This document shows, in pieces, positions 1 to 8,433 of a stretch of 39,143 bases of DNA (position 1 is the stretch's first letter; each line of letters opens with the position of its first letter). The notes below the pieces were generated by a model, which saw nothing but the letters and a program-made list of their open reading frames with translations, did not search any database and was not told the DNA's origin. The translations under genes and the position numbers were made by a program. This stretch comes from an uncultured Nitratireductor sp. (lineage in GTDB: Bacteria; Pseudomonadota; Alphaproteobacteria; Rhizobiales; Rhizobiaceae): positions 1 to 39,143 of the forward strand of contig NZ_CAJXGF010000022.1 in the NCBI RefSeq assembly GCF_913053745.1, in the 5' to 3' direction.

Positions 1-1
1 C

Positions 2-502
2 CCGCGCTCACTTTCCCTGTCGCGCCGCGAAGCCGATATTGCGGTAACGGTGGACCGCCCCACCGAAGGCAGGCTCGTGGCCGCCAAACTGGTGGACTAC
101 ACGCTTGGCCTTTATGCCTCCAAAGCCTATGCCGAGGCACGGGGCCTGCCCAGGAACGCCGCCGAACTCGACGATCACCGCCTTGTCGGCTATGTGCCCG
201 ATCTGGTTTTCAGCCCGACGCTCGATTATGCCGCCGAGATTTCGGAGAACTGGGCGGCAGACTTCGCCGTTTCATCGGCCATGGGCCAGGTGGAGGCGGT
301 CCGCGCGGGCGCGGGCATCGGCATCCTGCACACATTCATCGCCCGCCGGCATGGGGACCTCGTGCCGATTGCCTGGGCCGCTCCGATCCGCCGCAGCTAC
401 TGGACAGTGTATCACGAATCAATGCGTCCGACGCGACGCATACAGGTGGCGGCGGCCTTCATCGGCGAATTGGTGGAGAAGGAAAAACATCTCTTCGTCT
501 AG
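2..502 (+). CDS. LysR-type regulator, C-terminal part (truncated by window edge)
   Basis: The reading frame is open from the first bases, so the gene begins outside the window. The visible part is about 166 residues and matches the effector-binding domain of LysR-family regulators. It includes the stretch ADIAVTVDRPTEG, typical of the first half of that domain, and GQVEAVRAGAGIGILHTFIA, typical of the helix before the last strand. The DNA-binding helix-turn-helix is not visible. LysR regulators bind DNA as tetramers and usually control a divergently read neighbour, which would lie to the left. The effector and target cannot be told from this part. The stop codon TAG overlaps the first bases of a dispersed palindromic repeat. 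Confidence 0.85.
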   Translation, partial: PRSLSLSRREADIAVTVDRPTEGRLVAAKLVDYTLGLYASKAYAEARGLPRNAAELDDHRLVGYVPDLVFSPTLDYAAEISENWAADFAVSSAMGQVEAVRAGAGIGILHTFIARRHGDLVPIAWAAPIRRSYWTVYHESMRPTRRIQVAAAFIGELVEKEKHLFV

Positions 503-605
503 AGCATTTCCGGTAAAAACGGGATCACCTCCAATGCCCCACCTCTTCGTTTTTAAGCAATTCCGGATGCAAAACCGGTTCCCACTTTTGCTGGAACTGC
601 TCCAG
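501..605. repeat. Dispersed palindromic repeat of Rhizobiales type
   Basis: The ends are imperfect inverted copies of each other: AGAGCATTTCC on the left, and GGAACTGCTCC on the right, which reads GGAGCAGTTCC on the other strand. Inside is the stretch TTCCGGATGCAAAACCGG followed by TTCCCACTTTTGCTGGAA. Units starting AGAGCATTTCC and carrying AAAACCGGTTCCCACTTTTG are, from memory, scattered in many copies through Brucella, Mesorhizobium and relatives. The element starts on the stop codon of the LysR gene and may fold into a long hairpin in its 3' end. Family membership is from recall, not a search. Confidence 0.65.
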
Positions 606-618
606 CCGATCAGGACGG

Positions 619-646
619 GCGGTAAGTCTTTCGTTAAAGACTAGCC
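619..646. other. Stem-loop between lysR-type gene and serine hydrolase
   Basis: The stem AGTCTTT / AAAGACT (625-631 with 636-642) closes a CGTT loop. An outer CGG/CCG pairing is separated from it by a two-by-two bulge. No T-run follows on either strand, so it is not a classic intrinsic terminator. It lies about 45 bases before the start of the serine hydrolase and could shape that gene's leader or the 3' end of the upstream message. Confidence 0.4.
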
Positions 647-691
647 GGCAGAACGGGATAGGCCTCGACCGTCGAGAAGGAAGATCAAGTC

Positions 692-2251
692 ATGACGCAC
701 CGCATCCTCGCCGCCGCGGCGGCCCTGACGCTCATCGTCACTCCGGGAACCGCACAGGCCGATGACCTTCCGCCGCCGCAGACAGCAGGCGTGACCATTC
801 CCGAAGGCCAGATCGAGAAAGCGGTCGATGCGCTCGACGCGATGATCGAGAAGGCGATAAAGGACACCGGCGTACCGGGCCTTGCCGTGGCCGTGGTGCG
901 CAAAGACGCGGTTCTGTTTGCCAAAGGCTACGGCGTGCGCAAGGCCGGCCAGGACGCGAAGGTCGACACCGACACCGCGTTCCAGCTCGCGTCGCTTTCC
1001 AAATCCGTGGGCGCGACCGTGGTGGCGCGAAAGGTGGGCGAAGGCATGGTCGACTGGGATACGCCGATGGCCGATATCCTGCCCTGGTTCAAGCTCTCCA
1101 ACCCCGACAGCACGGCGCTGCTGACGATTGGCGATCTCTACGCGCACCGCTCCGGCCTGCCCGACCATGCCGGCGACGATCTGGAAGATCTGGGCTTCCC
1201 GCGTCAAGTCATCCTCGAGCAGCTTCGACACCTGAAAGTGGGCGCATTCCGGCTCCAGTACGCCTATACGAATTTCGGCCTGACGGCCGCAGCAGAAGCC
1301 GTGGCGGGCGTTGCCGGCAAGGACTGGGCGACGCTCAGCGAACAGGCGATCTACACGCCGCTGGGCATGGAGAACACCTCCTCCCGGCTGAAGGATTTCC
1401 TGGCGCGCGACAACCGCGCCCATGGCCACATACGCAAGAGCGGTGAATGGGCCGCACTCTATCAGCGCGATCCCGACGCCCAAGCGCCGGCCGGCGGTGT
1501 AAGCGCCAGCGTGAACGACATGGCGAAATGGCTGCGCATGGTGCTTGGCAATGGCGACTATGACGGGCGCAACATTGTCGACGCGGAGGCACTTCTGCCG
1601 GCACTCAGTCCACAGATCGTTTCGGGCGCGCCCGCAACACCCGCCGCGCGCGCCAGCTTTTACGGCTACGGCTTCGGGGTTAACGTTTCACCGGCGGGCC
1701 GCGTGATGATCAGCCATTCGGGTGCGTTTGCGCTGGGTGCGGCGACCAATTTCACCATGCTCCCCTCGGCCGATATCGGCATCGTGATCCTGACCAACGC
1801 ACAGCCCATCGGCCTGGTCGAGGGCATCGCCATGAGCTTCATGGACCTGGTGCAGTATGGCGAGGTGCAGCGCGACTGGCTGGCATTGTATCCGGTCATC
1901 CTGGCGCCGATCCTGGAGCCTTTCGGCAAGTATACGGGTCAGGAAGCTCCGGCCGACGCGAAACCCGCACGCGAACTCGCCGACTACACCGGAACCTTCG
2001 CCAATGATTACTTCGGCAAGCTCATTGTCGAGGAAGCCGATAGCGGACTGGTGATGAAGGTGGAAGGCACGCCCAGCACCTTCCCGCTGCAACACTGGAC
2101 GGGCGACGAGTTCGTTTTCCGCCCGCGCAACGAAAATGCCACGGCGGGCTCCATCTCGTCGGTCGCGTTCACGGTCGACGGCGCGCTGGCCAGAGAGGTG
2201 CGCGTGGAGTATTTCGATCAATTGAAGGATGGCACGTTCGTTCGAGAATAA
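692..2251 (+). CDS. Serine hydrolase, class C beta-lactamase fold, exported
   Basis: A 519-residue protein of the serine beta-lactamase / D-Ala-D-Ala peptidase superfamily. Residues 1-23 form a signal peptide ending TAQA, so it should act in the periplasm. The catalytic motifs are visible: S101-L-S-K104 (nucleophile and general base), Y192-T-N194, and H342-S-G344, which stands where KTG sits in true beta-lactamases. A C-terminal domain from about residue 420 (ELADYTGTFANDYFGKL) resembles DUF3471, often attached to such esterases and peptidases. The ATG at 692 follows GAAGGAAG. With HSG instead of KTG, an esterase or peptidase role is more likely than drug resistance. The substrate is unknown. 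Confidence 0.88.
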   Translation: MTHRILAAAAALTLIVTPGTAQADDLPPPQTAGVTIPEGQIEKAVDALDAMIEKAIKDTGVPGLAVAVVRKDAVLFAKGYGVRKAGQDAKVDTDTAFQLASLSKSVGATVVARKVGEGMVDWDTPMADILPWFKLSNPDSTALLTIGDLYAHRSGLPDHAGDDLEDLGFPRQVILEQLRHLKVGAFRLQYAYTNFGLTAAAEAVAGVAGKDWATLSEQAIYTPLGMENTSSRLKDFLARDNRAHGHIRKSGEWAALYQRDPDAQAPAGGVSASVNDMAKWLRMVLGNGDYDGRNIVDAEALLPALSPQIVSGAPATPAARASFYGYGFGVNVSPAGRVMISHSGAFALGAATNFTMLPSADIGIVILTNAQPIGLVEGIAMSFMDLVQYGEVQRDWLALYPVILAPILEPFGKYTGQEAPADAKPARELADYTGTFANDYFGKLIVEEADSGLVMKVEGTPSTFPLQHWTGDEFVFRPRNENATAGSISSVAFTVDGALAREVRVEYFDQLKDGTFVRE

Positions 2252-2266
2252 CTCCGACGGCGCTGC

Positions 2267-2281
2267 CGCTTTGAGAAAGCG
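2267..2281. terminator. Possible bidirectional hairpin between convergent genes
   Basis: A perfect six-base stem, CGCTTT-GAG-AAAGCG, sits in the 58-base gap between the ends of two convergent genes. There is no T-run on either side, so termination is only a guess from position. Confidence 0.3.
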
Positions 2282-2309
2282 CCGACAAGCCGTCCGCGCT
2301 TTCGGGATT

Positions 2310-2597
2310 TCAGAACGGAGGCCCCGAGTGGCTGACATGGTGTTTCCGCACCGTTACGGCGGATAGCGGAGCATCGCTCGCGGGCGGGTTCGCGACGCGG
2401 CGCCAGGCGTCGAGCGCCGCATCGTTTTCCCACAGTTCGAACAGGTTCACCCGGGCCGGATCGAGCGCGTCTTCGCAGATGGCGAAATCGACGCAGCCGG
2501 GATGGTTGCGCGCGCGGCGGATCATGTCCGCATGAGCGGCGACATGGGCACGCCGCTCTTCGGGCGGCACGGCCATATGGCCGGCGATGACGATCAT
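2310..2597 (-). CDS. Antibiotic biosynthesis monooxygenase (ABM) fold protein
   Basis: A 95-residue protein beginning MIVIAGHMAVPPEERRAHV, with the pattern of the small ABM family: a first beta strand, a long helix with HADMIRRARNHPGCVDFAIC, then DPARVNLFELWENDAALDAWRR. These dimeric ferredoxin-like alpha+beta barrels include quinol monooxygenases and haem-degrading enzymes, but many have no known substrate. The ATG at 2597 is preceded by GGGAGA at good spacing; the frame stays open further upstream without a comparable site. It is convergent with the serine hydrolase and reads in the same direction as the phosphofructokinase gene 99 bases upstream, so it may be the last gene of that unit. 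Confidence 0.8.
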   Translation of the reverse strand: MIVIAGHMAVPPEERRAHVAAHADMIRRARNHPGCVDFAICEDALDPARVNLFELWENDAALDAWRRVANPPASDAPLSAVTVRKHHVSHSGPPF

Positions 2598-2696
2598 GGT
2601 TGTCTCCCTGGAATTCACATCGATACGGCCACAGGACGTTTGCAAACGCACCGAAACGACAGGCGGCGACAAAAAGGCTCCGCCTCGACGCGCATG

Positions 2697-3863
2697 TCAG
2701 ACGAACGGCTTCGCGGGATCGTAGCGGCGTGGCAGGAGCCGTTGCAGATAGGCAAGACCCTCGTCGGACAGGCGGTTTTCATCCGGCTTCAGATAGGTTT
2801 CGGGCATGTGCCGCGTCTTGCCGGCGACGGCGTCGAGATCGACCAGGCGGCAGACGGTCTTGCCGCCATCGAACTGGAGCGCCACGGAGCCGTCGCCCTT
2901 CTCCACCGAACCGACGGCGAATGCGCCAGCCTCGAAAGCCTCGCGCGCATCGGTCTCGCTGATCGTGGCGATGTTGCCGCGCGGCAGATAGCCGAACGTG
3001 TCGACGCGCGCACGCTGACCGGCCATGTCCTCGGCAAGAATGCGCTCGATGGCCTGGCCGAGATCGCTGCCGGACAGCTTGATGTTGCCGTGGGCGTCGC
3101 GCTCCTGCATCTCGGCGGGCACCAGCGTTTCGACCAGCGAGCGCCCCTCGGCGTCGGACACGCCCTCCGACATGGCGACGATACAGCGCCCGTGGCGCGC
3201 GACCGTGGCCTCGACGTCCGCGACGAAACGGGTTCGCTCGAAGGCGCGCTCGGGCACGTAAACGAGATGCGGGCCGCTCTCCTCATCGAGCGCCCAGGCG
3301 GCCGCGGCCGCGGTGAGAAACCCCGCATGGCGGCCCATGACGATGCCCACATAGACACCCGGCAATGCGCGGAAATCCAGCTCGACGCTCAAAAACGCAC
3401 CGGCCACCATTTCACCGGCGGAGATGAAGCCCGGCGTGTGATCGTTCTCCATCAGATCGTTGTCGATGGTCTTGGGCGCGTGCATGAAGGTCATGCCGCC
3501 GCCCGACGCATCGCGCAGAATGGCCTGGGTGCCGGACGTGTCGTTGCCGCCGATGTTGACGAAGGCATCGGCGCCCACTTCCTTCAACCCCTTCATGATC
3601 TCTTCGCAATAGGCCGCGTCGGGCTTGTCGCGCGTGGAGCCCAGCGCCGCACCGGGCGTGGCGGCGATGCGCCGGAGCTCGGTCTCGGACAGATCGGACA
3701 GGGCGACGAAGCGGCCGTCACGGATGCCGCGCACGCCGTGCAACGCGCCGAGCACGCGGCATCCGGGATAGCGCTTCATCGCTTCCAGCGTCGCACCAAC
3801 GACGGTCTGGTTGATGACGGCGGTGGGACCGCCGCCCTGGGCGATGACGAAGGTTTCGGCCAT
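2697..3863 (-). CDS. pfp: 6-phosphofructokinase, PPi-dependent type
   Basis: A 388-residue phosphofructokinase that phosphorylates fructose 6-phosphate at carbon 1 in the cytosol. Visible family motifs are QGGGPTAVINQT at the N-terminus, GGNDT (105-109), PKTIDND (130-136, with D134 as the catalytic base) and MGRHAG (176-181). ATP enzymes usually read GGDGS and PGTIDND. An Asp in place of the second Gly of GGDGS, and Lys in place of the Gly of PGTIDND, mark pyrophosphate-using enzymes, which work reversibly. The position of the magnesium-binding Asp of E. coli PfkA is Asn107 here, which is a variation. The start chosen is MAETFVIAQ; an ATG 36 bases upstream is possible. A tandem Usp gene lies directly upstream. 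Confidence 0.88.
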   Translation of the reverse strand: MAETFVIAQGGGPTAVINQTVVGATLEAMKRYPGCRVLGALHGVRGIRDGRFVALSDLSETELRRIAATPGAALGSTRDKPDAAYCEEIMKGLKEVGADAFVNIGGNDTSGTQAILRDASGGGMTFMHAPKTIDNDLMENDHTPGFISAGEMVAGAFLSVELDFRALPGVYVGIVMGRHAGFLTAAAAAWALDEESGPHLVYVPERAFERTRFVADVEATVARHGRCIVAMSEGVSDAEGRSLVETLVPAEMQERDAHGNIKLSGSDLGQAIERILAEDMAGQRARVDTFGYLPRGNIATISETDAREAFEAGAFAVGSVEKGDGSVALQFDGGKTVCRLVDLDAVAGKTRHMPETYLKPDENRLSDEGLAYLQRLLPRRYDPAKPFV

Positions 3864-3910
3864 GGCTCGCGCCCTCTCCTTGCGATGATGTTCCGCCATT
3901 CATGGCATGA

Positions 3911-3943
3911 CGGGTGCGCGGCTGAAAAGAGCCACAGCACCCG
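3911..3943 (-). other. Intercistronic stem-loop between usp and pfp
   Basis: A seven-base stem CGGGTGC / GCACCCG encloses a second four-base stem GGCT/AGCC with a CTTTTC loop, read on the minus strand. It lies 10 bases after the usp stop and about 48 bases before the pfp start. No T-run follows, so it may protect or process a shared message rather than end it. Confidence 0.4.
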
Positions 3944-3952
3944 CGCGCAGGA

Positions 3953-4807
3953 TTAACGGAACAGCATGACCGGAATCTTGCAGGATCGCAGCATGGCTTC
4001 GGTCGTCGAGCCGATGATGAGGCTGCGGATGCGCGAATGGCCGTAGGCCCCCATCACCAGAAGGTCGAACTTCTCGCTCTCGACACGCTCGGAAATGACC
4101 GTTTCGGGCTGGCCCGGCACGACTTCACCCTGTGCCTCGATACCGCCGCCACGCAGGACCGCCTCGGCATCGGCGAGGCGATTGCGCGCCTCGGAGTTGT
4201 CGGCCCCGACCGTGAGCAGCTTGACGGTGAGACCCGCAAAGAGCGGCGAACGGGACATGGCGTCGACCGCTTTCATGCTGCTGGCGCCGCCATCATAGGC
4301 GACCAGCACCTTTTCGATGGGCGTGAAGGCGCGGGCGGCAACGAAGACCGGCTTGTGGCTCGACCGCACGACGCGCTCCAGATTGGACCCCAGATGCAAT
4401 TTGGCGAAATCGGCTGCCTCGCCGCGCTTGCCGATCACCAGAAGATCGGAATCGACCTCCACCTCGGCGACCGTCTCGACCACGTCACCATGGCGCAGAC
4501 GGCCCGAGACCGCCTCGATGCCGGCGGTGCGCACCGCCGCTTCGGCATCTTCGAGGATCGCGCGGCCACGCTTCATGGCCAGGCGCGCGCGCCGCTCGTC
4601 GAGCTCGGAGAGTTCCTTCAGGAGCGAGGAGCGCGCACCGAGCGCGATCTTGCCCGACAGATCCGACGGAGCGCTGCCCGTCTCGCGGCGGCCGAGCACA
4701 TGGAGTAGTTCGACGGAAGATTCGAGCCTGCCGGCGATCCACGCCGCGTGCTCGCATACGCTTTGCGAATAGATGGAACCGTCGATGAATGCGGTAATCT
4801 TTGACAT
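3953..4807 (-). CDS. Universal stress protein, two tandem Usp domains
   Basis: A 284-residue cytosolic protein with two UspA folds in one chain. The first starts MSKITAFIDGSIYSQSVCEHA and the second about residue 150 (IEKVLVAYDGGASSMKAVDA). The second carries the nucleotide-binding signature GAYGHSRIRSLIIGSTTE near the C-terminus; the first has the weaker GKRGEAADFAKLHLGSNLE. Tandem Usp proteins bind ATP and help cells survive stress or growth arrest; no enzymatic role can be assigned. The ATG at 4807 follows GGAGGAAGG, so the longer upstream frame, which runs through a palindromic repeat, is not used. It sits upstream of the phosphofructokinase in the same direction, perhaps in one transcript. 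Confidence 0.88.
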   Translation of the reverse strand: MSKITAFIDGSIYSQSVCEHAAWIAGRLESSVELLHVLGRRETGSAPSDLSGKIALGARSSLLKELSELDERRARLAMKRGRAILEDAEAAVRTAGIEAVSGRLRHGDVVETVAEVEVDSDLLVIGKRGEAADFAKLHLGSNLERVVRSSHKPVFVAARAFTPIEKVLVAYDGGASSMKAVDAMSRSPLFAGLTVKLLTVGADNSEARNRLADAEAVLRGGGIEAQGEVVPGQPETVISERVESEKFDLLVMGAYGHSRIRSLIIGSTTEAMLRSCKIPVMLFR

Positions 4808-4820
4808 TGTCCCTTCCTCC

Positions 4821-4867
4821 AGCATCGGGCCGAAAAGCGGAATCCGGTTTTCGGTCATACCGATGCT
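4821..4867. repeat. Short dispersed palindrome in the usp 5' leader
   Basis: The terminal inverted repeat AGCATCGG / CCGATGCT is perfect over eight bases. An inner inverted pair (CCGAAAA / TTTTCGG) flanks CGGAATCCG. Units starting AGCATCGG and carrying CGGAATCCGGTTTTCGG are, from memory, abundant in Rhizobiales intergenic DNA. It ends just before the ribosome binding site of usp and would fold in the leader of that message. Confidence 0.65.
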
Positions 4868-4918
4868 CTATCAATGATTCGGATCGTCCTTTGTGCGTCT
4901 GAAAGGACGCAGGGCGAT

Positions 4919-6403
4919 CTAGTGGCCCATCAGCTTTTCGAGTGCACCCGGCTTGTCGTGAATGCCAAGCTTGTCGACGATGGTTTCGCTGGCCTCGTTC
5001 ATCCCGACGATCTCCACCTCGGCACCGTCGCGGCGGAATTTGAGCACGATCATGTCGAGCGCGCCAACACTGGAAATGTCCCAGATATGAGCACGGGAAA
5101 CGTCGATGACGACCTTGTCCAGCGCTTCCTTGAAATCGAAGGCGGCGTTGAAGTCCTCGACCGACGCGAAAAAGAGTTGGCCCTCGACGCGATAGGTGCG
5201 CTCACGCCCATCCGCAGACAGGGTCGATGTAACCCGGAAGATCTGCGCGATCTTGCCGGCGAAGAAGATGCCGGACAGCAGCACGCCAACCAGCACGCCG
5301 ATGGCGAGATTGTGCGTGGCGACAACGCAGACGACCGTGGCCAGCATGACCACGGAAGACGACAGCGGATGCTCGCGCAGACTCTTGATCGACGACCATG
5401 AGAATGTGCCGATGGAGACCATGATCATGATGGCGACAAGCGCGGGCATCGGGATCTGGCGCACCCAATCGCCGAGGATCACGATCATGAACAGTAGGAA
5501 CACGCCGGCCGCGAAGCAGGACAGGCGCCCGCGCCCGCCGGATTTCACATTGATCATCGACTGGCCGATCAGGGCGCAGCCCGCCATGCCGCCGATAAAG
5601 CCCGTGGCCGTGTTGGCGAGGCCCTGGCCGATGCACTCCTGGTTCTTGTCGCTCGACGTATCGGTGAGCTCATCCACCAGCGAGGCGGTCATCAGCGATT
5701 CCAGAAGGCCAACAGCCGCCACCGCCGCCGAATAAGGCAGAATGATCTGCAGCGTTTCCAGATTGAGCGGAATGTCGGGCAACAGGAAGACCGGGAAGGT
5801 CGACGGCAACTCGCCCATGTCACCCACCGTGCGCACGTCGAGTCCGAAGGCGATGGACACCGTGGTCAAAACGATAATGCAGACGAGCGGCGACGGCACG
5901 GACTTGGTCAGACGCGGGAACAGATAGATGATGGCGAGCCCGGCAGCGACCATCACATAGGTGAGGTTGGGCACGCCGATCAGTTCGGGCAGTTGTGCCA
6001 TGAAGATGAGAATGGCCAGCGCATTGACGAAGCCGGTCATGACCGACCGCGACACGAAGCGCATCAGATGGCCGAGCTTCAGGAGCCCGGCGCCGATCTG
6101 CAGGAGGCCTGCAAGCACCGTGGCGGCGAGCAGATATTGCAGGCCGTGCTCCTTGACGAGCGTGACCATAAGCACGGCGGTCGCGGCAGTGGCGGCCGAG
6201 ATCATGCCCGGGCGACCGCCGGCTATTGCGGTGATGACGGCGATGGAGAAGGAGGCGTAAAGCCCGACCTTGGGGTCGACACCGGCAATGATCGAGAAAG
6301 CGATGGCTTCGGGGATGAGCGCCAGAGCGACGACCAGCCCGGAAAGAAGATCGGCCCGGACATTGCCGAACCATTCGTCACGGTAATGGGAAAGCGAGAA
6401 CAT
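4919..6403 (-). CDS. SulP family inorganic anion transporter with STAS domain
   Basis: A 494-residue inner-membrane protein of the SulP/SLC26 family, which moves sulfate, bicarbonate or related anions. The N-terminus [41 protein letters not shown] is the family signature, followed by multiple membrane segments to about residue 390. A cytoplasmic STAS domain closes the protein ([27 protein letters not shown]). Start choice: [11 protein letters not shown] at 6403 has GAAGG four bases upstream. An ATG at 6421 is also in frame, with GGGAGG only two bases before it. Whether the substrate is sulfate or bicarbonate cannot be told from the sequence. A structured leader precedes it. Confidence 0.88.
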   Translation of the reverse strand: MFSLSHYRDEWFGNVRADLLSGLVVALALIPEAIAFSIIAGVDPKVGLYASFSIAVITAIAGGRPGMISAATAATAVLMVTLVKEHGLQYLLAATVLAGLLQIGAGLLKLGHLMRFVSRSVMTGFVNALAILIFMAQLPELIGVPNLTYVMVAAGLAIIYLFPRLTKSVPSPLVCIIVLTTVSIAFGLDVRTVGDMGELPSTFPVFLLPDIPLNLETLQIILPYSAAVAAVGLLESLMTASLVDELTDTSSDKNQECIGQGLANTATGFIGGMAGCALIGQSMINVKSGGRGRLSCFAAGVFLLFMIVILGDWVRQIPMPALVAIMIMVSIGTFSWSSIKSLREHPLSSSVVMLATVVCVVATHNLAIGVLVGVLLSGIFFAGKIAQIFRVTSTLSADGRERTYRVEGQLFFASVEDFNAAFDFKEALDKVVIDVSRAHIWDISSVGALDMIVLKFRRDGAEVEIVGMNEASETIVDKLGIHDKPGALEKLMGH

Positions 6404-6575
6404 GGAACCTTCAGGAGACATGACCTCCCAACCGCCGACAGACACCTGCGGTCGGGAAAGACAGAAACGATCGAGGTTGCGCCGGCGGATCAGCGGCCGG
6501 CAGAGCCACCCGGAATTTCACCGGGTCCAAAGCGGATGCGCGGTGTTTAACCCTATTTCTTGCTGCGACGCAACA
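6404..6575 (-). promoter_or_regulatory. Structured mRNA leader of the SulP gene, candidate riboswitch-like element
   Basis: Read on the minus strand, the leader has three hairpins. The first is ACCCGG-TGAAATT-CCGGGT (6508-6526). The second is GCCGGC with a nine-base loop (6481-6501), followed at once by GCAACC. The third is CCGAC with an eleven-base loop (6435-6455), just before the start codons. GTTGCG at 6569-6574 can pair with CGCAAC at 6476-6481, closing the first two hairpins into a junction. The first loop and the GCAAC joint look like the L5 and J6/3 parts of cobalamin riboswitches, but the B12 box and arms P7-P12 are not evident. From memory, a 'sul1' RNA motif has been described upstream of sulfate transporters in Alphaproteobacteria. 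I cannot check the match. Confidence 0.5.
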
Positions 6576-6601
6576 TTCTTGATGCTGCGAAGGAACCTCC
6601 G

Positions 6602-8401
6602 TCAGTCCGGCTTCTTACGGGGTTTTTTCCTGCCGCCGGCGGGTTTGCCGAATTTCGGCTTGCCCGGTTTGCCGTCCTTCCTGGCCCGGGGCTTGGCGTC
6701 TTCGCGCCACTCGCCGCCCTTGCGATGCGGCTTGCCGGCGGGACGGCGCTTGCCGCCAAAGGGTTTGGGGCCGTTGCGCGGCGCAAACTCCGGCACACCG
6801 TCGAGCTGCACCACACGGATGCTGCGCTCCAGAACCGCCTGCGGACCGATGGCCGCAAGAAAACGGTCCACACTGGCCGCATCGAGCTGAACGAAGGTTT
6901 CGTCCTGCTGCATCTTGATCGCGCCGATCTCGCGCTTGGTGAGCTCGCCGGCGCGGCACAGAAGCGGGATGAGCCAGCGCGGCTCGGCATTCTGCTTGCG
7001 CCCGACGGACAGCGAGAACCAGACGCTTTCGTCGAAATCCTCGCGACGCGGTTTGCGCTCCTCGCGCATGCCGTCGGCATCGTGGACGGTGATTTCGGTC
7101 ACATCCTCGGGCGCGGAAAGCTTGCCGCGATGTAGGCGCACGAAAGCCGCCGCCACCTGCTCCGCACCGTGTTTGGCAAGCAGGGCCTCGACGAAATCGG
7201 TCTCGTTTTCCTGAATCGGTTCTTCGAGGTTCGGATCCGCCATGAGGCGCTCGTCGTCGCGGCGCAGAACGTCCTCGGCCGATGGCGGGCTGCCCCATTC
7301 GAGGCGCACCTTGGCGTCGCGCAGAAGGCGCTCGGCGCGGCGGCGGCCATTGGGCGCAACGATGAGCGCGCTGACGCCCTTTCGCCCCGCTCGGCCGGTG
7401 CGGCCGGAGCGGTGCAGAAGCGTTTCGGTGTTGGTGGGCAGGTCGGCATGCACCACAAGCTCCAGATTGGGCAGGTCGATGCCCCGGGCGGCAACATCCG
7501 TCGCCACGCAGACGCGGGCGCGCCCGTCGCGCATGGCCTGAAGCGCATGGGTGCGCTCGCTCTGGCTGAGTTCACCCGACAGGGCGACGACCGAGAAGCC
7601 GCGATTGTTGAACCGGGCCGTCATGTGGTTGACGGTGGCGCGCGTGTTGCAGAACACCAGCGCATTGCGCGCCTCATAGTAGCGCAGCACGTTGATGATG
7701 GCGTTTTCGCGCTCCTGGGGGATGGCGAGGAAGCCGCGATAGTCGATATCGCCATGCTGCTTCTGCTCGGCGGCGGTGGTGATGCGGACCGCATCACGCT
7801 GATAGTTCTTCGCCAGATTGGCGATGGTGCGCGAAACCGTTGCCGAGAACATGAGGGTGCGGCGCTCAGCCGGTGCCGCGTCGAGAATGAACTCCAGATC
7901 CTCGCGAAAACCGAGATCGAGCATCTCGTCGGCCTCGTCCAGCACCACGGCGCGCAGATCCGACATATCGAGCGCGTTGCGGCGGATGTGATCGCACAGG
8001 CGCCCGGGCGTGCCGACGACGATGTGCGCACCGCGCTCGAGTGCACGGCGCTCGGTGCGAATGTCCATGCCGCCGACGCAGGAAGCGATGACGGCACCGG
8101 TCTCGGCATAGAGCCATTCCAGCTCACGCTTGACCTGGAGCGCGAGTTCGCGCGTCGGCGCAACGGCAAGACCGAGCGGGGCGGCGGCACGGTCGAAGCG
8201 TTCCTCGCCATCAAGCAGGCTCGGCGCCAGCGCGATGCCGAAGGCGACGGTCTTGCCGGAGCCGGTCTGTGCCGAAACGAGCGCATCGGCGCCGGCGGGC
8301 TCCAACTCCAGCACAGCCTTCTGCACCTGGGTCAATTCGGTATAGCCGCGTTTGTCCAACGCCCGGCCAAGCGCCGGCACAATGCCTTCGAACTCGGTCA
8401 T
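6602..8401 (-). CDS. DEAD-box ATP-dependent RNA helicase
   Basis: A 599-residue helicase with all core motifs: Q motif region TELTQVQKAVL, Walker A AQTGSGKT (44-51), PTREL (82-86), TPGR (131-134), DEAD (155-158), SAT (186-188), and HRSGRTGRAGRKG in the second RecA domain. A DbpA-like RNA-binding domain follows (WLIPLLCRAGELTKREIGAIKM). The chain ends in a Lys/Arg/Gly-rich tail of about 55 residues that would bind RNA without sequence preference. Proteins of this layout (DeaD/CsdA/DbpA group) unwind structured RNA in ribosome assembly or mRNA decay. The ATG at 8401 follows AAAGAAGA. The 160-base leader carries a direct repeat. Confidence 0.92.
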   Translation of the reverse strand: MTEFEGIVPALGRALDKRGYTELTQVQKAVLELEPAGADALVSAQTGSGKTVAFGIALAPSLLDGEERFDRAAAPLGLAVAPTRELALQVKRELEWLYAETGAVIASCVGGMDIRTERRALERGAHIVVGTPGRLCDHIRRNALDMSDLRAVVLDEADEMLDLGFREDLEFILDAAPAERRTLMFSATVSRTIANLAKNYQRDAVRITTAAEQKQHGDIDYRGFLAIPQERENAIINVLRYYEARNALVFCNTRATVNHMTARFNNRGFSVVALSGELSQSERTHALQAMRDGRARVCVATDVAARGIDLPNLELVVHADLPTNTETLLHRSGRTGRAGRKGVSALIVAPNGRRRAERLLRDAKVRLEWGSPPSAEDVLRRDDERLMADPNLEEPIQENETDFVEALLAKHGAEQVAAAFVRLHRGKLSAPEDVTEITVHDADGMREERKPRREDFDESVWFSLSVGRKQNAEPRWLIPLLCRAGELTKREIGAIKMQQDETFVQLDAASVDRFLAAIGPQAVLERSIRVVQLDGVPEFAPRNGPKPFGGKRRPAGKPHRKGGEWREDAKPRARKDGKPGKPKFGKPAGGRKKPRKKPD

Positions 8402-8433
8402 TCATCTTCTTTCGGAAATGAGCGCGCTTTAAG

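Noticed and set aside
692-2251. Antibiotic resistance beta-lactamase
   Set aside because: The third motif is HSG rather than KTG and a DUF3471-like domain follows, which fits esterase or peptidase relatives better than drug-hydrolysing enzymes.
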